64,000 nucleotides of DNA, from assembly GCA_964640385.1 (NCBI GenBank), contig CAZXFL010000001.1:1-64000 (forward strand). Reading direction: 5' to 3'. The position numbers and the translations under genes were made by a program. Source of the stretch: JBBDIK01 sp964640385. GTDB taxonomy: Bacteria > Actinomycetota > UBA4738 > JBBDHU01. The notes under the pieces were generated by a model. The model was not told the DNA's origin. It ran no database searches and saw nothing but the letters and a program-made list of their open reading frames with translations. Within the stretch, counting starts at the first letter, position 1. Each line of letters starts with the position of its first letter. Shown one piece after another: positions 18,486 to 27,332 of the stretch.

Positions 18486-19563
18486 CCGCGTCGCGGTCTT
18501 GGGCTGCGGTCTCGTCGGGACGTCGATCGCGATGGCGGTCGAACGAGCCGGCGGACGCGTGATCGGCTTCGACACCGACCCCGGCGTCCTTGCGGCGTCC
18601 GCGGCGCGGTCGGGTCTGAAGCCGGCGACCGGCGTGATCGAGGCCGTCGAGGGCGCCTCGGTGGCGTTCGTCTGCACTCCGGTGCCCGTGATAGCTGCGG
18701 TGGCTCTCGAGGCGCTCGCGGCCGACCCGTCGGTCGTCGTGACCGACGCCGGGAGCGTGAAGGGGCCCGTCGTGCACGCGGTGCTTTCGGCTGCGGGGCC
18801 GGTGGCGGGCAGGTTCGTGGGGGGTCATCCGATGGGCGGGTCGGAGCGCTCCGGGCCCGACGGCGCGTCGGCATCGATCATCGATGGCGCCGTCTGGGTC
18901 CTCACGCCCACCGAGGAGACGGATGCGGGGTCGGTCGGGGCGGTCGAAGGCTGGATCGAGCGCTCAGGAGCGAACCCGGTGCGCATGGAACCGAGGGCCC
19001 ACGACAGGGTCGTGGCCGTCGTCAGTCACCTTCCGCAGGTGGCCGCGACCGCCCTGATGAACCTGGCATCCCGTGAGGAGGCCGGCCAGCCCGAGACCCT
19101 GCTGCTTGCGGCGGGCGGATTCCGCGATCTCACGCGCCTGGCGGCCTCCGATCCGCACCTGTGGGCCGGGATCCTGTCATCGAACGGGGAGGAGCTCGTG
19201 CGGGCGCTCGACCTATACGCGGCGGAGCTCGCCTCCCTGCGCGATCTGGTTGCCGCAGCCGACGAGCAGGGCGTGGAGCGGACCTTCGCGGCGGCGACCG
19301 AGGAGCGGCGGAGGCTCGCCGCCAAGCCCCAGGTCAAGACCGGCATCGCCATCTTGCAGATCGGGATCGATGACCGCCCGGGAGTGCTGGCCGAGCTGAC
19401 CGCCGCGTTCGGCGAGCGCGAGGTGAACATCGAGGACATCCAGCTCGTGCACTCGCCGGAAGGAGGGCGGGGATCGGTCCATGTCATCGTGGCCGCCGAG
19501 GACGCCGACCGGGCGGTCGAGGGGCTGGCTCTCCATTCCTTCGAGGCCGTGAGGATCGCCTGA
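18472..19563 (+). CDS. tyrA: prephenate dehydrogenase with ACT domain
   Basis: A 363-aa protein. The Rossmann domain has GCGLVGTSIA at the N-terminus, the active-site region GGHPMGGSERSG and the His-bearing VVSHLPQV. A C-terminal ACT domain (about 290-363, IGIDDRPGVLAELTAAFGE) probably senses tyrosine. A GTG three bases earlier (18469) is an equal alternative start. The 5' end overlaps aroH and the stop overlaps aroA by one base. Confidence 0.93.
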   Translation: MTSPDRVAVLGCGLVGTSIAMAVERAGGRVIGFDTDPGVLAASAARSGLKPATGVIEAVEGASVAFVCTPVPVIAAVALEALAADPSVVVTDAGSVKGPVVHAVLSAAGPVAGRFVGGHPMGGSERSGPDGASASIIDGAVWVLTPTEETDAGSVGAVEGWIERSGANPVRMEPRAHDRVVAVVSHLPQVAATALMNLASREEAGQPETLLLAAGGFRDLTRLAASDPHLWAGILSSNGEELVRALDLYAAELASLRDLVAAADEQGVERTFAAATEERRRLAAKPQVKTGIAILQIGIDDRPGVLAELTAAFGEREVNIEDIQLVHSPEGGRGSVHVIVAAEDADRAVEGLALHSFEAVRIA

Positions 19564-20924
19564 TGCGCGCCGTGGTCCGTCCCGGGGGGCGGGTTGCCGG
19601 CGAGGCGAAGGTCCCGGGCGATAAGTCCATCGCCCATCGGTGGCTGATCTTCGCAGCGTCCGGCCAGGGACGGTCCGAGCTGACCGGGGTTCCGGCCGCG
19701 CTCGACATCGCCTCCACCGCCCGGTGTATGGGCTCCCTGACGGGCGACGAGGGGTTGTCATCGTGGGCGGCAGCGGCTGCAGCCGAGGATGAGGGTGAGC
19801 GTCACACGTGGAACAAGTCACAGCCGCGTAATTACAAGCATGAAGTTCATGTCGAGGGTAAGGGGAGGGGAGGGCTCTCCTCGGTCTCGGGTCCTCTGGA
19901 TTGCGGCAACTCAGGGACCACCATGCGTCTGCTTTCCGGGGTCGCCGCCGGCTGCGACTTCAGGACCATCCTGGATGGGGACGAGGGGCTCGGTGCCAGG
20001 CCGATGGAGCGGGTCGCCGAGCCGCTGCGTTTGATGGGGGCGGATGTGACGACGTCCGACGGGCATGCGCCGCTCGAGATCACCGGCGGGCGCCTTGCCG
20101 GCATCGGGTACGCGCCGGCAACCCCGTCCTCGCAGGTGAAGGGCGCTGTGCTGTTGGCCGGACTGGCAGCGAGCGGTGACACGACCGTCGAGGAGTCCAC
20201 AGGAACGCGCGACCACACGGAGCGGTTCCTGCGGGCCGTGGGTGGCCCGGTCGAGATCGGCCAGGCCTCGGTGACGGTCTCGCCGTGGCAGCATCCGGGA
20301 TTCGCGGCCCGCCTCCCCGGTGACCCCTCATCCGCGGCGTTCGTCCTGGCTGCCGCTGCGCTCACCGGAGGGACCGTCTCCATCTCGGATGTCGGGCTCA
20401 ATCCGACCCGCACGCACTTCGTGGACGTCATGCGCCGCATGGGGGTCGAGGTCTCCACGGAGGAGACGTGGGAGTCGGTCGGCGAGCCGGCCGGGGTTGT
20501 CGCAGCGACGGCGGGCGGCTCCCTACGGGGGACCGTGGTCACGGCGCAGGAGTTCCCTCTCGTGCACGACGAGGTTCCGCTCCTCGCAGCGCTCGCGACC
20601 GCCGCAGACGGGGAGACGAGGTTCGAAGGCGCGGGCGAGCTGCGGGTGAAGGAGAGCAACCGGTTGGAGGGACTCGCGCAGGGTCTCCGTGGGCTCGGCG
20701 CCGACGCCGAGGTGCAGGGGGACGCGCTCGTGGTCGCCGGTGGCGGCCTCGCCGGTGGTACCGCCGATGCCCTGCGCGACCACCGGCTGGCGATGGCGTT
20801 CGTCGTCGCCGGGCTGTCGGCCCGCGCGGAGTGCTCGATCGAGGGGATCGAGTGGACAGCGATCACGTTCCCGGGATTCGTCGCGGCGATGGATGCGCTC
20901 GGGGCCCGGATGGACGTGTCGTGA
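19563..20924 (+). CDS. aroA: EPSP synthase with an extra internal loop
   Basis: A 453-aa 3-phosphoshikimate 1-carboxyvinyltransferase. Conserved motifs are VPGDKSIAHRW, DCGNSGTTMRLL, SSQVKGAVLLAGL, LPGDPSSAAF and RVKESNRL. Compared with E. coli AroA, the stretch between the DI/DV motif (about residue 50) and DCGNSGTT (about 113) is some 20-25 residues longer. The extra piece is Ala/Glu-rich (GDEGLSSWAAAAAAEDEGER) and ends near a Lys/Arg-rich segment. One-base overlap with tyrA, 4-base overlap with cmk. Confidence 0.95.
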   Translation: MRAVVRPGGRVAGEAKVPGDKSIAHRWLIFAASGQGRSELTGVPAALDIASTARCMGSLTGDEGLSSWAAAAAAEDEGERHTWNKSQPRNYKHEVHVEGKGRGGLSSVSGPLDCGNSGTTMRLLSGVAAGCDFRTILDGDEGLGARPMERVAEPLRLMGADVTTSDGHAPLEITGGRLAGIGYAPATPSSQVKGAVLLAGLAASGDTTVEESTGTRDHTERFLRAVGGPVEIGQASVTVSPWQHPGFAARLPGDPSSAAFVLAAAALTGGTVSISDVGLNPTRTHFVDVMRRMGVEVSTEETWESVGEPAGVVAATAGGSLRGTVVTAQEFPLVHDEVPLLAALATAADGETRFEGAGELRVKESNRLEGLAQGLRGLGADAEVQGDALVVAGGGLAGGTADALRDHRLAMAFVVAGLSARAECSIEGIEWTAITFPGFVAAMDALGARMDVS

Positions 20925-21577
20925 CGCGTTCCGGACCCGTTATCGCGATCGATGGACCGGCCGGATCGGGCAAGAGCACGCTCGCCGTCGGCTTGGCCGC
21001 CCGGCTCGGCCTGCCGTACGTGAACACCGGCGTGATGTACCGGGCGCTGACCGCGCGCGTGCTGGAACGTGCGCTCGATATCACGGACGGTCCTCGGCTG
21101 GCGTCGGAGGCGGCCGCGATCAGCTTCTCGTTCTCCGATGCTGCCCCTCTGTTGCTGCTGGTGGACGGGGAACCGACCGGTGCGGCGCTCACGGGGGGCG
21201 CGGTCGAGGCGGCCGTCTCCGAGGTCTCGTACCATCCCGAGGTGCGGGTGGTGATGCGAGATGCGCAGCGGATGCTGGGGGAGCGCGGCGCGGTCATGGA
21301 AGGACGCGACATCGCCACGGTCGTGTTCCCCGACGCCGAGTTGAAGATCTTCTTGGACGCGAGCGAGGGCGAGCGCGCTTCACGCCGGGTCGCGGAACGC
21401 GGTGGTCGCGAGGACCTCGCCGGCGAACTCGTGCAACGCGACGAGAAGGACGCCCGGGTGAATCCGTTCGTCCCGGCCGAGGGGGCAGTAGTGCTCGACA
21501 CCTCGTCCAAAGGCGCGGATGAGGTGTTGGCCGAGGCGGTGCGGCTGGCCGCCGAGCGCGGCATCAAGGGTGCCTGA
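20921..21577 (+). CDS. cmk: cytidylate kinase
   Basis: A 218-aa P-loop kinase that phosphorylates CMP and dCMP. Walker A is AIDGPAGSGKST, the CMP-binding VNTGVMYRALT follows, and EGRDIATVVFPDAELKIFLD is the family signature. The GTG at 20921 overlaps aroA (GTGA) and puts the P-loop at the usual distance from the N-terminus; the stop overlaps der by one base. The aroA-cmk-der order is shared with many Actinobacteria. Confidence 0.95.
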   Translation: MTRSGPVIAIDGPAGSGKSTLAVGLAARLGLPYVNTGVMYRALTARVLERALDITDGPRLASEAAAISFSFSDAAPLLLLVDGEPTGAALTGGAVEAAVSEVSYHPEVRVVMRDAQRMLGERGAVMEGRDIATVVFPDAELKIFLDASEGERASRRVAERGGREDLAGELVQRDEKDARVNPFVPAEGAVVLDTSSKGADEVLAEAVRLAAERGIKGA

Positions 21578-22884
21578 TGCCTGCGCGCGTCGCGATCGTC
21601 GGTCGGCAGAACGTCGGCAAGTCCACCCTGATCAACCGGTTGCACGGGCGCCGGGAGACCATCGCCGATGAGATGCCCGGGGTAACGCGCGACCGGCTCG
21701 AGTTGGACACGTCCTGGCGGGGCCGGGAGTTCACCCTGGTCGATACGGGCGGCTACGTTCGCGACGCAGCAGGGATCGAGGCCCTCGTCTCGGATCAGGC
21801 GACCCGAGCGGCGTCGGACGCCGACGTGATCGTGCTCGTCTGCGACGCCACGACCGGCCCCCAGGAGGAAGACGTCGATCTCGCGAAACGCTTGCGCCGC
21901 ATACGCACCCCGGTGCTGGTGGTCGCGAACAAGGTCGACTCGGACAAGGACGAGGCGGACGCCGCTTCCCTCCATGCGCTGGGACTCGGGGACCCCTTCC
22001 CGGTCTCGGCGCTGCATGGTCGCGGCACGGGCGACCTGCTCGACCGGATCGTAGCGATCCTCCCGGAGGATGACGACGCCCCGGCACCTTCACAGGAGAT
22101 GCGGTTCGCCCTCGCAGGCCGCCCGAACGTTGGGAAGTCATCGCTGTTCAACCGGCTCGTGGGGGACGAGCGCGCGGTGGTCTTCGAGGAGGCGGGGACG
22201 ACCCGGGATGCCGTCGATGCGGTGGTGACGTGGGAGGGCAAACCCGTCCGGTTCGTGGACACCGCGGGCCTGCGGAGCGTGGTCAAGACGCAGGGGGTCG
22301 AGTACTACGGACTCCTGCGGACCAACCGCGCCATCGGGCGCGCCGACGTGGTTCTGCTCGTCATCGACGCGAACGAGGGTCTGACGGGCGACGACAAGCG
22401 GATCGCCAACGACGTGATGGAGGCCGGGCGAGGATTGGTGGTGGCGGGGAACAAATGGGACCTAGTGGAGGACAAGGACAGGGAGTTCAAGGATCTGTCC
22501 AAACGTTTTGAGTCGTACGCGCAGACGCAGATGCTCCGTACGTCGGCTGTGCACGGGAGCGGTGTGGCGCGGCTCCCGGGCGTACTGGCCGCCACGCGCG
22601 AGCGTTGGGCGAAGCGCGTCACGACGGCCAAGGTCAATGAGGTGCTCGAACGGGCGCAGGCGGAACGCCCGACCACCCGAGGCGTAGGGCGGTTCCGGTA
22701 CGGAACGCAGGTGACCGCGGGACCTCCGACGTTCGTCCTGTTCGGTGGGAAACTCCCGGAGCCCTCGTACCGGCGCTACCTCGAGCACCGGTTGCGCGAC
22801 GCGTTCGGCTTCGAGGGAGTGCCGATCCGGCTGCGGTTCCGGCCGAAAGAGGGGCGCCGGGGTCGCGGCGAACGTGACGGGTAG
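21577..22884 (+). CDS. der: ribosome-assembly GTPase Der (EngA)
   Basis: A 435-aa protein with tandem G domains: G1 of the first in IVGRQNVGKSTLIN, of the second in LAGRPNVGKSSLFN, each with its own G4 (ANKVD and GNKWD). The C-terminal KH-like domain (about 345-435) is complete. Der acts in late 50S assembly. The stop codon TAG is part of the TAGAAT -10 element of the downstream tRNA gene. Confidence 0.96.
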   Translation: MPARVAIVGRQNVGKSTLINRLHGRRETIADEMPGVTRDRLELDTSWRGREFTLVDTGGYVRDAAGIEALVSDQATRAASDADVIVLVCDATTGPQEEDVDLAKRLRRIRTPVLVVANKVDSDKDEADAASLHALGLGDPFPVSALHGRGTGDLLDRIVAILPEDDDAPAPSQEMRFALAGRPNVGKSSLFNRLVGDERAVVFEEAGTTRDAVDAVVTWEGKPVRFVDTAGLRSVVKTQGVEYYGLLRTNRAIGRADVVLLVIDANEGLTGDDKRIANDVMEAGRGLVVAGNKWDLVEDKDREFKDLSKRFESYAQTQMLRTSAVHGSGVARLPGVLAATRERWAKRVTTAKVNEVLERAQAERPTTRGVGRFRYGTQVTAGPPTFVLFGGKLPEPSYRRYLEHRLRDAFGFEGVPIRLRFRPKEGRRGRGERDG

Positions 22885-22887
22885 AAT
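22882..22887 (+). promoter_or_regulatory. -10 element TAGAAT of tRNA-Pro
   Basis: TAGAAT lies 9 nt before the first base of the mature tRNA, so transcription would begin almost at the tRNA 5' end. It overlaps the der stop codon. Confidence 0.5.
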
Positions 22888-22896
22888 CCGTGGTCA

Positions 22897-22970
22897 CGGG
22901 ACGTGGCGCAGCCTGGTAGCGCACTGGTCTGGGGGACCAGGGGTCGCGGGTTCGAATCCCGCCGTCCCGA
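22897..22970 (+). tRNA. tRNA-Pro, anticodon GGG
   Basis: A full cloverleaf in 74 nt. The acceptor stem is CGGGACG/CGTCCCG, the D arm contains AGCCTGGTA, the anticodon stem is CTGGT/ACCAG with loop CTGGGGG (anticodon GGG at 22931-22933), and the T arm is GCGGG-TTCGAAT-CCCGC. The discriminator base is A. The 3' CCA is not encoded in full (the genome reads ACCG). It ends 6 nt before the stop of the convergent kinase gene. Confidence 0.97.
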
Positions 22971-22976
22971 CCGACC

Positions 22977-25163
22977 TTACTGGCCCGGTCTGACGGGCGG
23001 CTCGTCCAAGATCATCGGGGGCATCTCGACCGATGGATCTGCCGGTCCGGTCGGCAGGTAGACGTGGAACGCCGCTCCACCGCCCGTCCGTTCGTTCACC
23101 CACGCCCGGCCTCCGTGCAGCTCGGCGAACCGTGCTACCAAGGACAGGCCGATGCCGACACCGGGGGATTGGACGGCATCTCGACCGCCCTGCTTGAACG
23201 GTTCGAAGATCGTGTCCCACAGATCGGGCGGCACCCCCGGCCCGCTGTCCTCGACCGAGATCCGCACCCCGTCGTCCTTCGGGCGGACCCGCACCCATAC
23301 CTGCGTCCCGGACGGCGTGTGCCGAGCGGTGTTGGCCAGGAGATTCTCGACGATACGCTCTACCTTCGCCGCGTCGACGTTGACCACGACGGGCTCGGCG
23401 TCGATCTCGATCGGGCGGTCGGTGGTGAACCCAAGTTCCTCGACCACTCGCCGCACGAGGTCGCCGACATCGGTGCGGTGACGCCGCGGCGCGACGATCC
23501 CTCGTTCGAGGCGGTCCATGTCCAGCAGGTCATTCACGATCCGGTGCATCTTCCGGGCGCTGGATGCCAGACCCCGGACCAGGCTCTGGCGGTCGCGCGG
23601 CGAGAGCATCGCCTCTTCTCGTTCAAGCGTCATCGCCGATCCGAGCATCGACGTGATCGGGCTCCGAAGGTCGTGGGAGACGGCGTGCAGGAGCGTGTTC
23701 TTCACCTCGTCGAGCTGCTGGAGGTGCTCCACAGCCTTCCGCTCGCGGCTCAGGGCCTCGGCGAGCTCCTCCTCGCTCTGGCGTCGGGCCGTGATGTCGT
23801 AGAGGAGGCCCTGGATCAGCCACGGTTCCCCGTCGTCGTTGCGCAGGATCTGGGCTTCCTCGCGGATCCACACGATGCGTCCGTCGTCGCGGACCATTCG
23901 GTACTCCTGCGCCATGGCCTCGCCGGTGCGGCGGTGTTCCACGTAGGTGTCCCAGACCCGGTCGAGGTCGTCCGGGTAGACGCGGCTCGCCCAGTAGTTC
24001 GGCGAACTCAGCCATTCCTCGACCGTGCCACCGATGATCGTCTCCACCTGGGGACTGATATAGATGGAGTCCTGGTCCTCGTCGATGGGATCGAGGTAGG
24101 TGATCGCCGGCAGCTGCTCGATCAGGGCCCGGTACTTGGTCTCAGCCTCCTTGAGCTGCTCCACCGCGTGCTTCTGTTCGGTCATGTCGAGCCAGATCCC
24201 TTGCCAATAGAGGGGGCGTCCGGCCTCGTCGCGGATGATCACGGCCTCGTCGTGAACCCACACCACGCTGCCGTCCTTGGCGAGCATGCGGTACTCGAGT
24301 TTCCACGGCGCCTCCGTTCGCAGGACCAGGTCCTGATCGGCGAGGGCCTGTTCCCGGTCGTCGGGATGCAGGATCTGCCGCCACCTGTCGGGTTCTGCGA
24401 CCCATTCGTCGGGTGTGTAGCCGAGGAGCGACTCGACCTGGGGGCTGATGTAGATGGCCGAACTCGCCTCGTTGTACGCATCCAGGTACACGACGGCCGG
24501 GATGGTCTCCACGAGCGAGCGGAACCGTGTCTCGGCCTCCGACAGTGCCTCGGCCGTCGCCGCGTGCTGCTCGGCGACACGCCGCGACTCGGACGCCGTG
24601 CGCCGGAGCTCGAGCTGGGTGATGGCCTGACGTGCGAGCGTCGACAGTGCGGCCACCTGGTCGGAGGACAGGCCCCGCTCGGTCCGATCCATCACGCAGA
24701 GGGTTCCGACGACGAACCCTTCCGGCGAGGTGATCGGAGCACCCGCGTAGAAGCTGATCAGGGGGTCGGAGACCACCATGGGGAGGTTGGCGAAGCGCTG
24801 GTCCTCGGCGGCGTCCTGGACCACCAGGGGCTCGCCTGTGGCGACCACATGGGAGCAGAAGGATTCGGGCCGAGCGGTCTGGGCCGCCAGGAGCCCGAGG
24901 TTGGCTTTGGACCACGTCCGCCGGTCGTCGACGAAGTTGATTAGGGCGATCGGCGTCCGGCAGATCGTGGCCGCCAGACGTGCAAGGTCGTCGAAGGCCT
25001 CCTCGGGCGGGGTGTCGAGGACGCCGTAGGCGAGGAGGGCTTCCAGCCGCTTGGTCTCGGGGTCGGGTTCACCGACCTGAGCCGGCGGGGAGGCCGAAGG
25101 GTCGTCAGCTGGGTTCCGCGGCGCAGGCACGTCCCTCTCAGTATCGGCAGCTCTCGCCGGCAA
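22977..25163 (-). CDS. sensor histidine kinase (GAF-PAS-PAS-HisKA-HATPase)
   Basis: A 728-aa soluble kinase with no membrane segments. In order it has a GAF domain (about 35-190, with ICRTPIALINFVDD and ESFCSHVVATGEPLVV), two PAS/PAC domains (about 215-335 and 345-460, each with an ISPQVE core), a HisKA domain with HAVSHDLRSPITS (phospho-His near residue 500), and a HATPase domain with N box VENLLANTARHTP and G boxes VEDSGPGVP and GVGIGLSLV. No response regulator is adjacent, so it is an orphan kinase. The start is TTG at 25163 or GTG at 25130; neither can be excluded. Confidence 0.9.
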   Translation of the reverse strand: MPARAADTERDVPAPRNPADDPSASPPAQVGEPDPETKRLEALLAYGVLDTPPEEAFDDLARLAATICRTPIALINFVDDRRTWSKANLGLLAAQTARPESFCSHVVATGEPLVVQDAAEDQRFANLPMVVSDPLISFYAGAPITSPEGFVVGTLCVMDRTERGLSSDQVAALSTLARQAITQLELRRTASESRRVAEQHAATAEALSEAETRFRSLVETIPAVVYLDAYNEASSAIYISPQVESLLGYTPDEWVAEPDRWRQILHPDDREQALADQDLVLRTEAPWKLEYRMLAKDGSVVWVHDEAVIIRDEAGRPLYWQGIWLDMTEQKHAVEQLKEAETKYRALIEQLPAITYLDPIDEDQDSIYISPQVETIIGGTVEEWLSSPNYWASRVYPDDLDRVWDTYVEHRRTGEAMAQEYRMVRDDGRIVWIREEAQILRNDDGEPWLIQGLLYDITARRQSEEELAEALSRERKAVEHLQQLDEVKNTLLHAVSHDLRSPITSMLGSAMTLEREEAMLSPRDRQSLVRGLASSARKMHRIVNDLLDMDRLERGIVAPRRHRTDVGDLVRRVVEELGFTTDRPIEIDAEPVVVNVDAAKVERIVENLLANTARHTPSGTQVWVRVRPKDDGVRISVEDSGPGVPPDLWDTIFEPFKQGGRDAVQSPGVGIGLSLVARFAELHGGRAWVNERTGGGAAFHVYLPTGPADPSVEMPPMILDEPPVRPGQ

Positions 25164-25174
25164 CCTTACGCCTC

Positions 25175-25206
25175 TTGCAAGCAGGCGACGAGCGGCGGCC
25201 TAGACT
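25175..25206 (+). promoter_or_regulatory. pgsA promoter with leaderless-type -10
   Basis: TAGACT at 25201-25206 lies 6 nt before the pgsA GTG. A TTGCAA at 25175-25180 could be the -35, but the 20-nt spacer is long. The same TAGACT hexamer is used before the MBL hydrolase, hpt and helY. Confidence 0.5.
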
Positions 25207-25212
25207 GCCCTC

Positions 25213-25854
25213 GTGGGGAACGACGAGCCGACACCGATGGATCGGTTGCAGGAGGCCGCCAAGGGCCAGGGCGGCGGCTCCACCGACCGGATCCTCACGA
25301 TCCCGAACCTGATCTCGCTCGCAAGGATCCTCCTCATCCCGGTGGTCGTCTGGCTACTCATCCACCCGGAAACGGCCGGCTGGGGGATCCTGCTGCTCGC
25401 CATCGTGGTCGGCACCGATTGGATCGACGGGCGCATCGCCCGCCGCTACAACCAGGTCTCTGAGCTCGGGAAGCTGCTGGACCCGACGGCCGACCGCCTG
25501 ATCATCGCTGCGGGGCTCATCTCGCTGGTGGTGGTGGGCGCCTTCCCCCTGTGGGCAGCCCTCCTGGTGATCGTGCGCGACGTCTTCACGATGAGCATGT
25601 GGATCCTCCTGCTCAAGCGCCGGCTGCGGATCGACGTCCGCTACATCGGGAAGTCCGCCACCTTCATGCTCATGGCTGGGATCCCGCTGATCGCCTGGGG
25701 CAACTTCGATCTGCCCCTCGCGGCGGCCGCGCTGGCGATCGGATGGATGTCCTATGCCGTCGGCGTGGTCGAGTACTACATCGCCGCCTATCTCTACATC
25801 GGGGACGTCCGGCGGGTCCTTGACCTGCGGAAACGGGGGTCAACCTCAGGGTGA
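25213..25854 (+). CDS. pgsA: CDP-alcohol phosphatidyltransferase (PgsA-like)
   Basis: A 213-aa membrane protein with about six hydrophobic segments. The CDP-alcohol phosphotransferase signature D-x2-DG-x2-AR-x8-G-x3-D-x3-D is intact, from DWIDGRIARRYN to LLDPTADR. It probably makes phosphatidylglycerol phosphate (Rv1822/pgsA2 occupies this place in Mycobacterium) but could use another alcohol acceptor. It is divergent from the histidine kinase gene and leaderless by promoter layout. Confidence 0.87.
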   Translation: MGNDEPTPMDRLQEAAKGQGGGSTDRILTIPNLISLARILLIPVVVWLLIHPETAGWGILLLAIVVGTDWIDGRIARRYNQVSELGKLLDPTADRLIIAAGLISLVVVGAFPLWAALLVIVRDVFTMSMWILLLKRRLRIDVRYIGKSATFMLMAGIPLIAWGNFDLPLAAAALAIGWMSYAVGVVEYYIAAYLYIGDVRRVLDLRKRGSTSG

Positions 25855-26070
25855 TAGCCAGGTCTTGAGGGCTCCCTACCTCGCGCCACATCCTCAAGTT
25901 GAGCTTTCCATGAGCAACCCTGAACCCCATGATAGGAGCAGGCGCAGCCGGTGGTGAACGTCGACGTCTCGCCCTTCGACAGAGAAGAAGGGTCGCAGAT
26001 CTCCTTCGAACCCCAGAGCGACAGTTGACCCTCCCCTCATGTTTGGGTAACGTCCCGGCACGAGTCCGAC
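25855..26070. other. intergenic stretch between pgsA and the FHA gene
   Basis: This 216-nt stretch has no convincing gene. It contains the palindrome CTCAAGTTGAG at 25893-25903 and a 7-bp inverted repeat (CTTGAGG near 25864, CCTCAAG near 25892). The promoter of the FHA gene lies at its end. Confidence 0.5.
26025..26053 (+). promoter_or_regulatory. promoter of the GarA-like gene
   Basis: TTGACC at 26025-26030, a 17-nt spacer and TAACGT at 26048-26053 make a good housekeeping-type promoter. Transcription would start near 26060, just before the first possible start codon. Confidence 0.6.
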
Positions 26071-26604
26071 ATGATCGCGCGTGACCCGGTCGAGCCGGTC
26101 TCAACCTCCGAGGCAGCCTTCCGAGAGGAGACGTCGAGGGTGTTCTGTACCCGTTGTGGACATCCCAACAAGGACGACGCGCGATTCTGTGCGAACTGTG
26201 GTGGTCCACTTCAAGGAGACACCACGCTGTCCCTGAACCCCGTTGAAGTTGAGGACGAGGCTGCGGCGGATGTCGCCGATCTCGCCAGGGACCTGCGGCC
26301 TGGGCAGGCTCTCCTTGTGGTCAAGCATGGCCCGAACGAAGGGTCGAGCTTGCTGATCGAGCCAGGCACGGAGATCACGACGATCGGCCGCAGCCCGGAC
26401 AGCGACATGTTCCTGGACGACGTGACGGTCTCCCGCAAGCATGCGGAGATCCGCGAACGCGACGACGGCTTCTACATCCACGACGTGGGGAGTCTGAACG
26501 GGACGTACGTCAACCGGGAGCGGGTCGATGAGACCAAGCTGGCATCGGGGGACGAGCTACAGATCGGCAAGTTCCGCCTGCTCTTCGTCCCGGGGGAGGC
26601 CTAG
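26071..26604 (+). CDS. zinc-ribbon and FHA-domain protein, GarA-like
   Basis: A 177-aa protein. A two-knuckle zinc ribbon (FCTRCGHPN and FCANCGGPL, about 24-48) precedes an FHA domain (about 90-170) with TIGRSPDSDMFLDDVTVSRKHA and DVGSLNGTYVNRE, close in wording to mycobacterial GarA. GarA is phosphorylated by PknB/PknG on a Thr pair and then controls glutamate and TCA enzymes; here GDTTLSLNP and REETSRVF are candidate sites. A GTG at 26140 with AGGAG upstream would begin right at the zinc ribbon and is a serious alternative start. Followed by ftsR after 2 nt, as in Rv1827-Rv1828. Confidence 0.85.
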   Translation: MIARDPVEPVSTSEAAFREETSRVFCTRCGHPNKDDARFCANCGGPLQGDTTLSLNPVEVEDEAAADVADLARDLRPGQALLVVKHGPNEGSSLLIEPGTEITTIGRSPDSDMFLDDVTVSRKHAEIRERDDGFYIHDVGSLNGTYVNRERVDETKLASGDELQIGKFRLLFVPGEA

Positions 26605-26606
26605 CC

Positions 26607-27311
26607 GTGCCTGCCCGGAACTACCAGTCCATCGGAGAGGTGCTGGTCGGCCTCAAGACTGAGTACCCGGACATCACGATCTCCAAGATCCGGTTCTTGG
26701 AGTCGGAGGGCCTCATCGCCCCGGAGCGAACGCCCTCGGGATACCGGAAGTTCTACGACCCGGACGTGGATCGCCTCCGGATGATCCTCAAGCTCCAGCG
26801 GGACGAGTACCTGCCTCTGAAGGTCATCAAGGAGCGGCTCCAGGAGCAGGAGGCCGGCGAGGAGGCTGGGGAGATGCCCTCGGTCGATATGGAGGAGGAC
26901 GGCGGGTCCGATCTCGCCGAGCCGGTCACGGGCCTGCAGATGAGCATCGATGAGATGTCCACGGCCACCGGCGTCGAACCCGAGCGGATCAAGGAGCTCG
27001 AGTCGTTCGGGCTCATCTGTTCCCACGGGCCCGAGGGCGCGACCTACTACGACGGCGACGACTACCTCGTCCTATCCATCGTGAAGGACTTCTTCCAGTA
27101 CGGGGTCGAGCCCCGGCACCTGCGGATGTACCAGCTGTTCGGCGAACGGGAGTCCGGATTCTTCGAGTCCATCGTGGTCCCCGTCCTGCGCCAGCGGAAC
27201 CCGGATGCGCGCAAGCAAGCGATCGGGACTCTCCAGGACCTATCGCGGGCGTCCCGCAAGTTGAGGGCCGCCCTGCTGCGCATCAACCTCAAGGAGTACC
27301 TGTCCGGCTAG
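26607..27311 (+). CDS. ftsR: MerR-family regulator, FtsR-like (Rv1828)
   Basis: A 234-aa protein with an N-terminal MerR winged helix (SIGEVLVGLKTEYPDITISK, FLESEGLIAPERTPSGYR) and, unusually for MerR proteins, a second DNA-binding-like unit in the middle (MSTATGVEPERIKELESFGL, about 115-150). This arrangement is that of Rv1828/FtsR, which activates ftsZ in Corynebacterium. There are no metal-binding cysteines at the C-terminus. The GTG start has GGGGGAGG about 8 nt upstream. It follows the GarA-like gene directly, a conserved pair. Confidence 0.9.
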   Translation: MPARNYQSIGEVLVGLKTEYPDITISKIRFLESEGLIAPERTPSGYRKFYDPDVDRLRMILKLQRDEYLPLKVIKERLQEQEAGEEAGEMPSVDMEEDGGSDLAEPVTGLQMSIDEMSTATGVEPERIKELESFGLICSHGPEGATYYDGDDYLVLSIVKDFFQYGVEPRHLRMYQLFGERESGFFESIVVPVLRQRNPDARKQAIGTLQDLSRASRKLRAALLRINLKEYLSG

Positions 27312-27332
27312 GCCGGGCGGGGAGGAACAACC

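Noticed and set aside
22897..22970. tRNA-Pro as an insertion site of a genomic island
   Set aside because: No integrase, direct repeat of the tRNA 3' end or change in composition was found on either side; the neighbour is an ordinary histidine kinase gene.
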